64,000 nucleotides of DNA from contig NC_132904.1 in assembly GCF_047675955.1 (NCBI RefSeq), positions 56,725,435 through 56,789,434 of the forward strand, written 5' to 3'. How positions within the stretch are numbered: position 1 is the stretch's first letter; the number at the start of each line of letters is the position of its first letter. Both the position numbers and the translations under genes were made by a program. Shown piece after piece: positions 13,428-25,151 of the stretch. The stretch is from Chlorocebus sabaeus. Its lineage: Eukaryota; Chordata; Mammalia; Primates; Cercopithecidae. The notes beneath the pieces were generated by a model, which had not been told where the DNA came from, did not search any database, and saw nothing but the letters and a program-made list of their open reading frames with translations.

Positions 13428-13654
13428 GAAAATTGGGCCGATATCCTCCTATGATGCATCATCACCAGGTACCCACAGGTGGCCAGACTCCTGGGGCTCA
13501 TTTCCAGAGGTCTCACCTTGCAGAGGCATTTGCAAAGGCCAAAGGATCAGGCGGAGGTGCTGGAGGAGGAGGTAGTGGAAGAGGCCTGATGGGGCAGATT
13601 ATTCCAATCTACGGTTTTGGGATTTTTTTATATATACTGTACATTCTATTTAAG
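13428..13654 (+). CDS. RIC3: RIC3 coding exon 2 (second membrane segment)
   Basis: RIC3 is an ER membrane chaperone that helps nicotinic alpha7 and 5-HT3 receptor subunits fold and assemble. This exon follows the acceptor TTATTTTCTCAG and ends at AAG before the donor GTAAGT. It enters by completing a Gly codon (phase 1) and ends on a whole codon. The product starts GKLGRYPPMMHHHQ, continues through a conserved FQRSHLAEAFAKAKG stretch and a Gly-rich linker (GSGGGAGGGG), and ends in a hydrophobic segment, IIPIYGFGIFLYILYILFK, the family's second transmembrane helix. Compared with human RIC3 as I remember it there are several substitutions (Tyr for Phe after GKLGR, VPTGG for APSDG, His for Arg before FQRS), which argues against human. 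Exon 1, with the start codon, is upstream of the window. Confidence 0.95.
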
Positions 13655-13734
13655 GTAAGTAGAATCATCCTAATCATATTACATCAATGAAAATATAATA
13701 TGGCAATAAAAATCAGTCTACATTAAAACTTTTT

Positions 13735-13945
13735 ACAGTTCATAAAATTATTTCAAGTCCATCATCTCTTTAAATCTTACCTCCTCTTCGTGAGGTACTT
13801 AGGATAGCCATTATTTCAGTTTCACATAAGAAATATTTACTCAGTGTTTAAGTGTTTTGCCCCAAAATTCACAACTAACGAGGCAGAACTAGGACTTGAA
13901 CCTGGATCTTTTGGTTCTTAATCCGGTGAGTGATACAATTCAAAG
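13735..13945 (-). mobile_element. MIR
   Basis: Antisense MIR, 80 bp after RIC3 exon 2: CTCTTCGTGAGGTACTTAGG and later GCAGAACTAGGACTTGAACC. Confidence 0.78.
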
Positions 13946-14099
13946 CACTCCCCCGCCAAAAAAAAAACCAAAAAACAAACAAACAAACAAAAAATTGAAC
14001 ATCTTTACAGGCCGAAAAGGAATAAATATTTTCTAAGAAGAACGTATTGGGATTGGCACAGTGATTTCCAAATAGCCATTGTTAAGGCTGAATAATGCA

Positions 14100-14830
14100 C
14101 TTTATCCTCCTTTTTTCTCCACAGGAATATGAGATGCTGTTTTTAATATTATCTCCAATAATTCTCCTAAGACAGAACTGTCCATCCTGAAATTAAGCCT
14201 GATATTTCCTAGCTCTGGGGAGACATGGGTGTGGGTTCTTTAAAGCAGACCCTCAGTTAAGTTCCACCTCCAGGCAGGCCTTTGCAGGTCCCGGGCCCCT
14301 GTACTGTGAAGTAGAGGCAGAAGCTTCACTTTGCCCTCCTGTCTAGAGTAAGCTTCAATAAGATGAGTTCTTTCTTGCCCAGGAATTCTGCAGGCAGTCT
14401 GAGTTGAGTCTGTAAGAATGCCTGTAGGGTGCCACACATCCCTTTTAGATGAGCATAAGCAAGGAAGATGACCTGTAGGGAGATTTTTTTCCTTGTGTTA
14501 GAAATGCTTGTTCCCTGGTGCCATAAAGAAATAGCACTTGAACATGAATTTAATTTCCTCAGCAAGGCCATTACTTTCTGCAGAAAGGGTACACTCACCA
14601 GCAGTTTTGCCAGGAGAGTACACCGAACAAAGGAGACGGTCATTTATAACCTCACGCATCCACCTTACTGCTGTGCCCGGTTTCCGTTGGTTGGAATGGG
14701 ACCTCACTTTCTGTATTTGTGCTGATTGGCTAGTGACTTAGAACTTTTTAAAAGAGGCAAAGGCAGAGGAAAACAAAGGAAGGAGGAAGTAACTTGTGGA
14801 ATGCTGAAAAAGGTAAAAACACCTTCAAGT
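14100..14830 (-). mobile_element. LTR-like sequence, family not assigned
   Basis: Contains wording resembling ERV LTRs in antisense (TTTAATTTCCTCAGCAAGGC; GATTGGCTAGTGACTTAG). A 105-codon - strand frame (14326-14643) has no recognisable domain. Confidence 0.35.
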
Positions 14831-15303
14831 AAGGATGAGGAACAGGCTATGACCTAATGCTTACTTGGACCAGTATAAACATGCCAGGGCAAATATTTAG
14901 GCTAAATTGTGGGAGCTAAGAACATAAAGTACCTTGATTTCTTTATTGCAGCTAGCAGATATCTAAGCATGTTAGCACAAGTCCTTGAATAAATTTTGCT
15001 TCTAAGAGAAGTTACTATTCCTAATTAGATGGGGAGGAAAGTCTCTTTGAAGAGGAACCTCTACTTTACTGTTTACACTTGTGCCTTGATAATTTTTTAC
15101 TTGGAAACCTCATCTTTTGGTGTTTTTTTTTTTTTTTTTTTTTTTTTGGAGATATTTCTCTAGTGTTGCTATTTGATTTCATTTCTGACTTCATTTTTGT
15201 TTCCCAACCTTTTTTTTTTTTTTTTTTTTACTTGATATGAGGGTTTCCGTGACTTTGAGGTTCTGAGCTGCTGTTAATGTGCTATACCTCCTTCAATTCT
15301 CAG

Positions 15304-15382
15304 CTCTCAAAGGGGAAAACAACTGCAGAGGATGGTGGGAAGTGCTCTACTGCCACACCTGGAAACACCCACAGGAAAATTA
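15304..15382 (+). CDS. RIC3: RIC3 coding exon 3
   Basis: The 79-nt exon begins after TTCTCAG and ends before the donor GTAAGT. It reads LSKGKTTAEDGGKCST then ATPGNTHRKI, leaving one base of a Thr codon for the next exon (phase 1 out). It encodes the polar stretch just after the second membrane helix, on the side that leads into the coiled coil. The frame joins exactly to exons 2 and 4. The identity rests on the match to the known RIC3 order of segments. Confidence 0.93.
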
Positions 15383-16206
15383 GTAAGTGCCCCTTCTCAG
15401 TATATTCACAGGTATTATTGAGTCAAACAGTTTTATAGCCACAGGGACAGTCTGTGGGTATGTCTTAAAAGCATTTCTCAAAAGTTGCTCCAAATTAATC
15501 TGATACCCATTTTTGCCTTAGTTCTGGGAATTCTCAAAAGTTTTTATATTGATGTTGGGGTTTTAAGGGAGGGATAGCTACAAAAAGTACAGAACCATCA
15601 GTTCACTTTTTTATGTATTAGCAAATTAATATTTCACATTTGGAATGAATTACTTCTCATTTTCAGACTTCAAAATATGGGTAGTAGAGAGGAAAATGGA
15701 GGCAGAGAAATCATATCATTGCCAAAATCAGTTTTTAGATCTAGGGAAAGAGTTTAACACTTCTGACTCTTGAAACATGGCTATCAGATACTTATTACAC
15801 AACTAGAATATTCTGTGTCTCTGGGGAAATTAAATTTGTACAACATGGCTCTTTCCTCAAAGAATCTATGGACTAGAATGTATGTCAGGAAAATAACCTA
15901 TGAAAAATTTTCCACACACAAAAAAGAGACTTGGCAAAAGCATTGCAGGAAATCATATTATCTGGGTTGTAACTGCTTTTTGGATTTACTTCTGGATTTT
16001 CTATGAAACTAAATATCCCAGTCACACTTTGCATCCTTTTTGGAAATCTTAAATATTCACAGAATCCTTTAATAAAACTGCTGTGTTCTTCAATGAGATA
16101 GTAATGGGAAGTGCAACAGTACAATACTTTTTAAAAAATTCGTGGTCTCTTTAACAGGTTTAGGGAGTTGTCTGTGATGGTTCTTAGACTGTTGCTTATT
16201 TTTCAG
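15383..16206 (+). other. RIC3: RIC3 intron 3
   Basis: 824 bp without recognisable repeats or conserved open frames. It runs from the GTAAGT donor to a TATTTTTCAG acceptor. Confidence 0.8.
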
Positions 16207-16300
16207 CCAGTTTTGAGCTTGCTCAACTGCAAGAAAAACTGAAAGAGACAGAAGCAGCCATGGAAAAATTAATCAACAGAGTGGGACCTAATGGTGAGAG
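16207..16300 (+). CDS. RIC3: RIC3 coding exon 4 (coiled-coil segment)
   Basis: The 94-nt exon lies between acceptor TATTTTTCAG and donor GTAGGT. Joined to exon 3 it reads TSFELAQLQEKLKETEAA followed by MEKLINRVGPNGE and two bases of an Arg codon. Leu, Ala and Ile residues fall at heptad-like spacing, matching the coiled coil after the second membrane helix of RIC3. The following intron is the longest complete one in the window bar intron 5 (about 14.7 kb) and contains the intact L1. Confidence 0.95.
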
Positions 16301-16353
16301 GTAGGTTTTCATGTAACAGGACTCAGACTATTCTCATTTAGAAAATCAATTCA

Positions 16354-16645
16354 GGCTGGGAGCGGTGGCTGAGGCTTGGAATCCCACTTCGGGAGGCCGA
16401 GGTGGGTGGATCATCTGAGGTCAGGAGTTTGAGACCATCCTGACCAACATGATGAAACCGTTTCTACTGAAAATACAAAATTAGCCAGGCATGGTGGTGC
16501 ACACCTGTAATCCCAGCTACTTGGGAGACTGAGGCAGGAGAATCGCTTGAACCTGGGAGGCAGAGGTTGCAGTGAACCGAGATTATGCCCTTGCACTCCA
16601 GCCTGGGCAACAAGAGTGAAATTCTGTCTCAAAAAAAGAAAGGAA
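16354..16645 (+). mobile_element. AluS-like
   Basis: Sense Alu starting GGCTGGGAGCGGTGGCTGAG 53 bp after RIC3 exon 4, with an A tail ending in AAAGAAAGG. Confidence 0.93.
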
Positions 16646-17684
16646 AATTCAAAATTATGCTTTTTTTTGATAAATAGACCACTTATTTTCATTTTATGTA
16701 CTATCAGTTTTTAAATTGTGAATGTGTCATTTATGTATTCTTTATCATTTAACATTTTTCATTCACATACTGTCAAGCAATCTTAGTTTTCAAAAGTTTA
16801 GGTTGTGCAAATTATTGTGAAAGTGAATAAATTTGTGAGTAACTCCTATGGGGTGAAATAACTAGGATTTAAGAAAGAAACTTTCCTAGCTGTCTAAAAT
16901 AGGTATAATTTTAAGTAAAACCAGGTTATTGAACATGATGCTTTCTACTTGAGACAAAATGAGAGAAGAGAGCGAGTGTGATCACATTAGGCATTCATGT
17001 TTGTGTCAACTGTGCCAGCATAGAATTAAACGTGTAAATTAGATGTTAAGAGCCAAACTAGCCATTTAGAATGTCCCAAAGGGAAGATACTCCTCTTGCT
17101 ACTAGGCTGGCTGAGGATCTGAAAAGGTGGCTTCATGAGGTTGATAGAAGTGGACAACAACCAAGAAAACGTGGATGTAGAAAGGCCAGGAAAAAAAAAC
17201 CCAGAATGTAAGATTGAGGACAAAGAGGGGTTCAGTTTCAGCTAGGTCTTCTGGCAAGGATGGAAGGAGAACGTTAGGGTGAGTGGCAGAATCCCATGCA
17301 GAAGGAAGTGTTGAAATGTCCCTCCTGCATCTTTGTGGGCACACTGTGTACTTTTTGCCCCAAGAAATTGTTGCTCTACCTTAGCTTGTATTTGCCATCC
17401 TTTATAGTGGTAGTACCCTGTGCCCTTTCTGTGTTCACTGGCTTCAGCCTTGCCTCTGTTTGGCTGGATACAAGAGGGTTGGTATCCTCAGATTGCTGCC
17501 TCCTGACGTGGCATTTCCCTGCAACATCTGCAGTGCTGTTGAAATGACATTTGTGAGGATGAACCTTGCCTGTGTGGGCCCAGGAGCCTTGACTTTCTTT
17601 TTATCTGGAAAGCAGAGTTACTATCTGGAATGTTCCCCAAAGTTGTATAGATACATGAATATATCTTTGTGAGTGTATAATAAT

Positions 17685-17757
17685 AATTGATATTTATTGA
17701 ACACTTACTAAGGACCACACTCTGAACTAAATGCTTTGTGTACATTATCTAACATAT
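17685..17757 (-). mobile_element. MIR fragment
   Basis: GATATTTATTGAACACTTAC followed by AAATGCTTTGTGTACATTAT fits the antisense MIR end. Confidence 0.6.
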
Positions 17758-18549
17758 GACTATTTGTATGAGCGTGACTAAACCAATTTGTGCAATTATA
17801 CTTTTCTGGCCTTTTCTGCCCTAACCCTGTAGCTGCCACCTACAGTCTGGGTGGAGAACTACCCAGGCTATTATAGACCGTTAGGTCTGAAAAAATATCT
17901 GTACACTCACCTGGGCCATTGGAAACCCCAGGCCACACCTAAGGGTCTTGAAAACCGTAGATGAATACCTGTGGGCAGGGCCTCTCACTTGGGAGACCCA
18001 ACTCCTGGAGCTTGAGGTAAGAAACCATGTGAAGATATTTTCTCCCTTATTATTTATTGTTGAGTAACAGACTCCCTTAACTCAAATTACTCTACCATTC
18101 CACCCATGTACATGATTTATCTATAGCCCAAGCCAGGGATGCAATATTATAACCTCTAACTACTGTCTGTCCTCTTCATGCCAGATTTACATCTCCTTGT
18201 TGTACTACATCTGGAGTTGTACTGTCTCATTTCAGGGGCCACAGGTCCTAGCCCAAAATGTTTACTTTTTGTAAGATGCTGAGGTGTGGACACCTTGGGA
18301 ACATATTGATTGAAGCCTGCAGCATGGCAAAGATTGTGTAAAACTCTTTCCACCCTGCCTCTTAGGAACTGGGGAGCAGCTGTCTTCCCACTAGAGAGAG
18401 CATGGCTCCTGGCTCTTTGCCAAATCTCTCAGTTTTTAGTTCTAAGATGTGATTTTTCTCTCCGACACTCCTGAATCCAACATCTTTTATCCTTACAGGT
18501 AGGCCCTATGGGACTTACGCCCTAAAAGCTGTAAGGGCTAAGCAGCCCA

Positions 18550-18942
18550 TATGTTTGTATGTTTTCTGTTGGTATAACTGAATGCCACAGACTGTGTAAT
18601 TTATAAAGAATGGAGGTTTATTTAGCTCACGGTTCTGGAGGCTGTGAAGTCCAAGTTTTATAGGAGGTATCTGGTGAGGGTCTTCTTGCTGCATCATCGT
18701 ATGATGGAAAGGCAGAAGGGCAAGCAAGCACATGCAAAAGAGGGAGGCACCAGAGGCCAGCCCCACTTTACAACAGCCCATCTTGGGATAACTAACCCAC
18801 TGAGATAATGGCAGTAATCTGTTCGTGAGGACTCTGCTGTCATGTCCTAATCACTTCATGAAGGCCCCACCTCTTAATACTGTTGCAATGGCAGTTAAGT
18901 TTCAACATGAGTATAGGAGGAGACAAATATTCAAACTGTAGC
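18550..18942 (-). mobile_element. MaLR-like LTR (MST/MLT1 group)
   Basis: Antisense: GTGTAATTTATAAAGAATGG near the start and AAGTTTCAACATGAGTATAG with TTCAAACTGTAGCA at the end. No internal genes. Confidence 0.6.
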
Positions 18943-19492
18943 ACCATGTTTCTACATGTTTTCCCTTTTATACTTACAGTTTGTGTCCTTTAACCTCAGT
19001 TTCTGTGGCATTTGTTCTTTTACAAGTCTGTGCTCCTATGATTATTAGAAAAGCCCAAAATATTCCAGTATTTGTTCTGTCAGATCAAAATTATATCACA
19101 TCTCTGGGTTTCTGGGGGTAAAGCAGAAGACACATTCATTTACAGCCTGTTAAGTCCTTTTATATAATATTCCATAACTGCAGGATATTGGCTTAAAATT
19201 TGAAAACTCTGCAGTTTCTGAAACTTTCTGAAACTTTACATTAATGCTTAAGTGAGAACAGAAATATGGGGAAAGTTTTTAATATTATCTAATAAAACTT
19301 TTCAGAAGGCTTTTACTTGTGAGGGATGTAGGTCTGTACACATATTTGAATAATGAAACATCCTAGAATGTCAGTCTTGTGCCATGTTTTGTCTGATATT
19401 AAGCACAGTGTTCATCTCAAGGACACAAAGACTAAGGAAAGGATCTAGGAATCAGAAGTGAGGTGTCCTGATTTCTGTCCTTATGACTTCGG

Positions 19493-19725
19493 TCCTCTCT
19501 TCCCCCACAACACACACTTATTTTGACTCTGAAGGCTTTTGAGGAGAAATGTCACGATTTGCTGTGCTTTAGAAAAATAACTCTTATAGTAATACATAGA
19601 GTGACTACATGCTAGAAGGTTATTGAAAAGGTTTCAACAAATGGTAAGAAATAGGCCAGTGAGAGTGGAAAAGTGGGGATAAATTAAGGGGACCTAATGG
19701 AAGAAAAAAAAATCACAGGCTGTAT
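19493..19725 (+). repeat. Direct duplication, left copy
   Basis: About 233 bp matching 27329-27560 at roughly 90% by eye (about 21 differences including indels). The content looks like antisense L2. It runs from TCCTCTCT to CACAGGCTGTAT. Confidence 0.85.
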
Positions 19726-20243
19726 TCCTTCCTGGAATAGCATGCCCAGTTGTAACAATTTACCTGCTAGAAGCGTGGTATGGTCAAGCAGACCATGAAA
19801 AAAGCAGGGACGGTGCACCCTCTGGCAGCAAAGTGCCCTGGTGGGCATGTTGAGTATGTGCGTGGGGCTACAGATTTTTGCCATGAATTCCTGGAATGTA
19901 AACTCTTTGAGGCTAGACTTAGCCTATTTTTTTCAGTGTGTTTGTCTGGTAGTTACTAAGTAAATACTTAGTGAATTAGAATACCTGTTCTTTTTTTTTT
20001 TTTTTTTTTTAATTTTTTTTTTTTAATTTATTTATTATTATTACACTTCAAGTTGTAGGGTACATGTGCACAACGTGCAGGTTTGCTACATATGTATACT
20101 TGTGCCATGTTGGTGTGCTGCACCCATCAACTCGTCATTTACATCAGGTATAACTCCCAATGCAATCCCTCCCCCCTCCCCCCTCCCCATGATAGGCCCC
20201 GGTGTGTGATGTTCCCCTTCCCGAGTCCAAGTGATCTCATTGT

Positions 20244-23200
20244 TCAGTTCCCGCCTATGAGTGAGAACATGCGGTGTTTGGTTTTCTGTTCTTGTGATAG
20301 TTTGCTGAGAATGATGGTTTCCAGCTGCATCCATGTCCCTACAAAGGACACAAACTCATCCTTTTTTATGGCTGCATAGTATTCCATGGTGTATATGTGC
20401 CACATTTTCTTAATCCAGTCTGTCACTGATGGACATTTGGGTTGATTCCAAGTCTTTGCTATTGTGAATAGTGCTGCAATAAACATACGTGTGCATGTGT
20501 CTTTATAGCAGCATAATTTATAATCCTTTGGGTATATACCTAGTAATGGGATGGCTGGGTCATATGGTACATCTAGTTCTAGATCCTTGAGGAATCGCCA
20601 TACTGTTTTCCATAATGGTTGAACTAGTTTACAATCCCACCAACAGTGTAAAAGTGTTCCTATTTCTCCACATCCTCTCCAGCACCTGTTGTTTCCTGAC
20701 TTTTGAATGATCGCCATTCTAACTGGTGTGAGATGGTATCTCATTGTGGTTTTGATTTGCATTTCTCTGATGGCCAGTGATGATGAGCATTTTTTCATGT
20801 GTCTGTTGGCTGTATGAATGTCTTCTTTTGAGAAATGTCTGTTCATATCCTTTGCCCACTTTTTGATGGGGTTGCTTGTTTTTTTCTTGTAAATTTGTTT
20901 GAGTTCTTTGTAGGTTCTGGATATTAGCCCTTTATCAGATGAGTAGATTGCAAAAATTTTCTCCCATTCTGTAGGTTGCCTGTTCACTCTGATGGTAGTT
21001 TCTTTTGCTGTGCAGAAGCTCTTTAGTTTAATGAGATCCCATTTGTCAATTTTGGCTTTTGCTGCCGTTGCTTTTGGTGTTTTAGACATGAAGTCTTTGC
21101 TCATGCCTATGTCCTGAATGGTACTACCTAGGTTTTCCTCTAGGATTTTTATGGTATTAGGTCTAACATTTAAGTCTCTAATCCATCTTGAATTAATTTT
21201 CGTATAAGGAGTAAGGAAAGGATCCAGTTTCAGCTTACTACTTATGGCTAGCCAATTTTCCCAGCACCATTTATTAAATAGGGAATCCTTTCCCCATTTC
21301 TTGTTTCTCTCAGGTTTGTCAAAGATCAGATGGCTGTAGATGTGTGGTATTATTTCTGAGGACTCTGTTCTGTTCCATTGGTCTATATCTCTGTTTTGGT
21401 ACCAGTACCATGCTGTTTTGGTTACTGTAGCCTTGTAGTATAGTTTGAAGTCAGGTAGCATGATGCCTCCAGCTTTGTTCTTTTGACTTAGGATTGTCTT
21501 GGAGATGCGGGCTCTTTTTTGGTTCCATATGAACTTTAAAGCAGTTTTTTCCAATTCTGTGAAGAAGCTCATTGGTAGCTTGATGGGGATGGCATTGAAT
21601 CTATAAATTACCTTGGGCAGTATGGCCATTTTCACGATATTGATTCTTCCTATCCATGAGCATGGTATGTTCTTCCATTTGTTTGTGTCCTCTTTTATTT
21701 CACTGAGCAGTGGTTTGTAGTTCTCCTTGAAGAGGTCCTTTACATCCCTTAGAAGTTGGATTCCTAGGTATTTTATTCTCTTTGAAGCAATTGTGAATGG
21801 AAGTTCATTCCTGATTTGGCTCTCTGTTTGACTGTCACTGGTGTATAAGAATGCTTGTGATTTCTGCACATTAATTTTGTATCCTGAGACTTTGCTGAAG
21901 TTGCTTATCAGCTTAAGGAGATTTTGGGCTGAGACAATGGGGTTTTCTAAATATACAATCATGTCGTCTGCAAACAGGGACAATTTGACTTCTTCTTTTC
22001 CTAACTGAATCCCCTTGATTTCTTTCTCTTGCCTGATTGCCCTAGCCAGAACTTCCAACACTATGTTGAATAGGAGTGGTGAGAGAGGGCATCCCTGTCT
22101 TGTGCCAGTTTTCAAAGGGAATTTTTCCAGTTTTTGCCCATTCAGTATGATATTGGCTGTGGGTTTGTCATAAATAGCTCTTATTATTTTGAGGTACGTT
22201 CCATCAATACCGAATTTATTGAGCGTTTTTAGCATGAAGGGCTGTTGAATTTTGTCAAAAGCCTTTTCTGCATCTATTGAGATAATGATGTGGTTCTTGT
22301 CTTTGGTTCTGTTTATATGCTGGATTATGTTTATTGATTTGCGAATGTTGAACCAGCCTTGCATCCCAGGGATGAAGCCCACTTGATCATGGTGGATAAG
22401 CTTTTTGATGTGCTGCTGAATCCGGTTTGCCAGTATTTTATTGAGGATTTTTGCATCGATGTTCATCAGGGATATTGGTCTAAAATTCTCTTTTTTTGTT
22501 GTGTCTCTGCCAGGCTTTGGTATCAGGATGATGTTGGCCTCATAAAATGAGTTAGGGAGGATTCCCTCTTTTTCTATTGATTGGAATAGTTTCAGAAGGA
22601 ATGGTACCAGCTCCTCCTTGTACCTCTGGTAGAATTCAGCTGTGAATCCATCTGGTCCTGGACTTTTTTTGGTTGGTAGGCTATTAATTATTGCCTCAAT
22701 TTCAGAGCCTGCTATTGGTCTATTCAGGGATTCAACTTCTTCCTGGTTTAGTCTTGGAAGAGTGTAAGTGTCCAGGAAATTATCCATTTCTTCTAGATTT
22801 TCCAGTTTATTTGCGTAGAGGTGTTTATAGTATTCTCTGATAGTAGTTTGTATTTCTGTGGGGTCGGTGGTGATATCCCCTTTATCATTTTTAATTGCGT
22901 CGATTTGATTCTTCTCTCTTTTCTTCTTTATTAGTCTTGCTAGTGGTCTGTCAATTTTGTTGATCTTTTCAAAAAACCAACTCCTGGATTCATTGATTTT
23001 TTGGAGGGTTTTTTGTGTCTCTATCTCCTTCAGTTCTGCTCTGATCTTAGTTATTTCTTGCCTTCTGCTAGCTTTCGAATGTGTTTGCTCTTGCTTCTCT
23101 AGTTCTTTTAATTGTGATGTTAGAGTGTCAATTTTAGATCTTTCCTGCTTTCTCTTGTGGGCATTTAGTGCTATAAATTTCCCTCTACACACTGCTTTAA

Positions 23201-24071
23201 ATGTGTCCCAGAGATTCTGGTATGTTGTATCTTTGTTCTCATTGGTTTCAAAGAACATCTTTATTTCTGCCTTCATTTCGTTATGTACCCAGTAGTCATT
23301 CAGGAGCAGGTTGTTCAGTTTCCATGTAGTTGAGCGGTTTTGATTGAGTTTCTTAGTCCTGAGTTCTAATTTGATTGCACTGTGGTCTGAGAGACAGTTT
23401 GTTATAATTTCTGTTCTTGTACATTTGCTGAGGAGTGCTTTACTTCCAATTATGTGGTCAATTTTGGAGTAAGTACGATGTGGTGCTGAGAAGAATGTAT
23501 ATTCTGTTGATTTGGGGTGGAGAGTTCTATAGATGTCTATTAGGTCTGCTTGCTGCAGAGATGAGTTCAATTCCTGGATATCCTTGTTAACTTTCTGTCT
23601 CGTTGATCTGTCTAATGTTGACAGTGGAGTGTTGAAGTCTCCCATTATTATTGTATGGGAGTCTAAGTCTCTTTGTAAGTCTCTAAGGACTTGCTTTATG
23701 AATCTGGGTGCTCCTGTATTGGGTGCATATATATTTAGGATAGTTAGCTCTTCCTGTTGAATTGATCCCTTTACCATTATGTAATGGCCTTCTTTGTCTC
23801 TTTTGATCTTTGATGGTTTAAAGTCTGTTTTATCAGAGACTAGGATTGCAACCCCCGCTTTTTTTTGTTCTCCATTTGCTTGGTAAATCTTCCTCCATCC
23901 CTTTATTTTGAGCCTATGTATGTCTCTGCGTGTGAGATGGGTCTCCTGAATACAGCAGACTGATGGGTCTTGACTCTTTATCCAATTTGCCAGTCTGTGT
24001 CTTTTAATTGGAGCATTTAGTCCATTTACATTTAAGGTTAAGATTGTTATATGTGAACTTGATCCTGCCAT
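20244..24071 (-). CDS. L1 ORF2 protein (endonuclease-reverse transcriptase)
   Basis: 1275 residues, the full family length, ending in TGA. ORF2p nicks target DNA and reverse-transcribes L1 RNA at the nick. The endonuclease keeps Asn14 (in LTLNVNGLN), Glu43 (in CIQETHL), the MGDFNTPLS motif and the final SDH with the catalytic His near 230. The reverse transcriptase keeps the catalytic FADD in LSLFADDMIVY. The C-terminal Cys segment CWRGCGEIGTLLHCWWDC is present. All catalytic residues that I can check are intact, so activity is possible but untested. Confidence 0.95.
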   Translation of the reverse strand: MAGSSSHITILTLNVNGLNAPIKRHRLANWIKSQDPSVCCIQETHLTRRDIHRLKIKGWRKIYQANGEQKKAGVAILVSDKTDFKPSKIKRDKEGHYIMVKGSIQQEELTILNIYAPNTGAPRFIKQVLRDLQRDLDSHTIIMGDFNTPLSTLDRSTRQKVNKDIQELNSSLQQADLIDIYRTLHPKSTEYTFFSAPHRTYSKIDHIIGSKALLSKCTRTEIITNCLSDHSAIKLELRTKKLNQNRSTTWKLNNLLLNDYWVHNEMKAEIKMFFETNENKDTTYQNLWDTFKAVCRGKFIALNAHKRKQERSKIDTLTSQLKELEKQEQTHSKASRRQEITKIRAELKEIETQKTLQKINESRSWFFEKINKIDRPLARLIKKKREKNQIDAIKNDKGDITTDPTEIQTTIREYYKHLYANKLENLEEMDNFLDTYTLPRLNQEEVESLNRPIAGSEIEAIINSLPTKKSPGPDGFTAEFYQRYKEELVPFLLKLFQSIEKEGILPNSFYEANIILIPKPGRDTTKKENFRPISLMNIDAKILNKILANRIQQHIKKLIHHDQVGFIPGMQGWFNIRKSINIIQHINRTKDKNHIIISIDAEKAFDKIQQPFMLKTLNKFGIDGTYLKIIRAIYDKPTANIILNGQKLEKFPLKTGTRQGCPLSPLLFNIVLEVLARAIRQEKEIKGIQLGKEEVKLSLFADDMIVYLENPIVSAQNLLKLISNFSKVSGYKINVQKSQAFLYTSDSQTESQIRNELPFTIASKRIKYLGIQLLRDVKDLFKENYKPLLSEIKEDTNKWKNIPCSWIGRINIVKMAILPKVIYRFNAIPIKLPMSFFTELEKTALKFIWNQKRARISKTILSQKNKAGGIMLPDFKLYYKATVTKTAWYWYQNRDIDQWNRTESSEIIPHIYSHLIFDKPERNKKWGKDSLFNKWCWENWLAISSKLKLDPFLTPYTKINSRWIRDLNVRPNTIKILEENLGSTIQDIGMSKDFMSKTPKATAAKAKIDKWDLIKLKSFCTAKETTIRVNRQPTEWEKIFAIYSSDKGLISRTYKELKQIYKKKTSNPIKKWAKDMNRHFSKEDIHTANRHMKKCSSSLAIREMQIKTTMRYHLTPVRMAIIQKSGNNRCWRGCGEIGTLLHCWWDCKLVQPLWKTVWRFLKDLELDVPYDPAIPLLGIYPKDYKLCCYKDTCTRMFIAALFTIAKTWNQPKCPSVTDWIKKMWHIYTMEYYAAIKKDEFVSFVGTWMQLETIILSKLSQEQKTKHRMFSLIGGN

Positions 24072-24134
24072 TATGATATTAACTGGTTATTTTGCTCGTT
24101 AGTTGATGCAGTTTCTTCCTAGCCTTGATGGTCT

Positions 24135-25151
24135 TTACATTTTGGCATGTTTTTGCAATGGCTGGTACCGGTTGTTCCTTTCCATGTTTAGTGCTTCCTT
24201 CAGGGTCTCTTGTAAGGCAGGCCTAGTGGTGACAAAATCTCTAAGCATTTGCTTATCTGTAAAGGATTTTATTTCTCCTTCACTTATGAAACTTAGTTTG
24301 GCTGGATATAGAATTCTGGGTTTAAAATTCTTTTCTTTAAGAATGTTGAATATTGGCCCCCACTCTCTTCTGGCTTGAAGAGTTTCTGCCGAGAGATCTG
24401 CTGTTAGTCTGATGGGCTTCCCTTTGTGGGTAACCCGACCTTTCTCTCTGGCTGCCCTTAAGATTTTTTCCTTCATTTCAACTTTGGTGAATCTGGCAAT
24501 TATGTGTCTTGGAGTTGCTCTTCTCGAGGAGTATCTTTGTGGCGTTCTCTGTATTTCCTGGATTTGAATGTTGGCCTGCCCTACTAGGTTGGGGAAGTTC
24601 TCCTGGATGATATCCTGAAGAGTGTTTTCCAACTTGGTTCCATTTTCCCCCTCACTTTCAGGCACCCCAATCAGACGTAGATTTGGTCTTTTTACATAAT
24701 CCCATACTTCTTGCAGGCTTTGTTCATTTCTTTTTCTTCTTTTTTCTTTTGGTTTCTCTTCTCGCTTCATTTCATTCATTTGATCCTCCATCGCTGACAT
24801 TCTTTCTTCCAGTTGATCGAGTCGGTTACTGAAGCTTGTGCATTTGTCACGTATTTCTCGTGCCATGGTTTTCGTCTCTTTCATTTCGTTTGTGAGCTTC
24901 TCTGCATTAATTACTCTAGTCATCAATTCTTTCACTTTTTTTTCAAGATTTTTAGTTTCTTTGCGCTGGGTACGTAATTCCTCCTTTAGCTCTGAGAAAT
25001 TTGATGGACTGAAGCCTTCTTCTCTCATCTCGTCGAAGTCATTCTCCGTCCAGCTTTGATCCGTTGCTGGCGATGAGCTGCGCTCCTTTGCCGGGGGAGA
25101 TGCGCTCTTATTTTTTGAATTTCCAGCTTTTCTGCCCTGCTTTTTCCCCAT
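24135..25151 (-). CDS. L1 ORF1 protein (RNA-binding chaperone)
   Basis: 338 residues, the normal length for primate ORF1p, with no stop or frameshift. ORF1p trimerises and packages L1 RNA. Visible parts: a polar N-terminus (MGKKQGRKAGNSKNKSASPP), a long coiled coil rich in Lys/Glu from about residue 50 to 150, an RRM-like domain from about EVWDYVKRPNLRLIGVPESE, and a C-terminal domain with RLTADLSAETLQARREWGPI and ending HAKM. The start ATG directly follows the 5' UTR. Confidence 0.95.
   Translation of the reverse strand: MGKKQGRKAGNSKNKSASPPAKERSSSPATDQSWTENDFDEMREEGFSPSNFSELKEELRTQRKETKNLEKKVKELMTRVINAEKLTNEMKETKTMAREIRDKCTSFSNRLDQLEERMSAMEDQMNEMKREEKPKEKRRKRNEQSLQEVWDYVKRPNLRLIGVPESEGENGTKLENTLQDIIQENFPNLVGQANIQIQEIQRTPQRYSSRRATPRHIIARFTKVEMKEKILRAAREKGRVTHKGKPIRLTADLSAETLQARREWGPIFNILKEKNFKPRILYPAKLSFISEGEIKSFTDKQMLRDFVTTRPALQETLKEALNMERNNRYQPLQKHAKM

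Larger units (their letters stand above)
13655..15303 (+). other. RIC3: RIC3 intron 2
   Basis: Contains an antisense MIR, an A/CAAA-rich tract (about 13957-13993), an LTR-like stretch (about 14100-14830) and two poly-T runs near 15122-15147 and 15211-15229. The rest shows nothing recognisable. Confidence 0.8.
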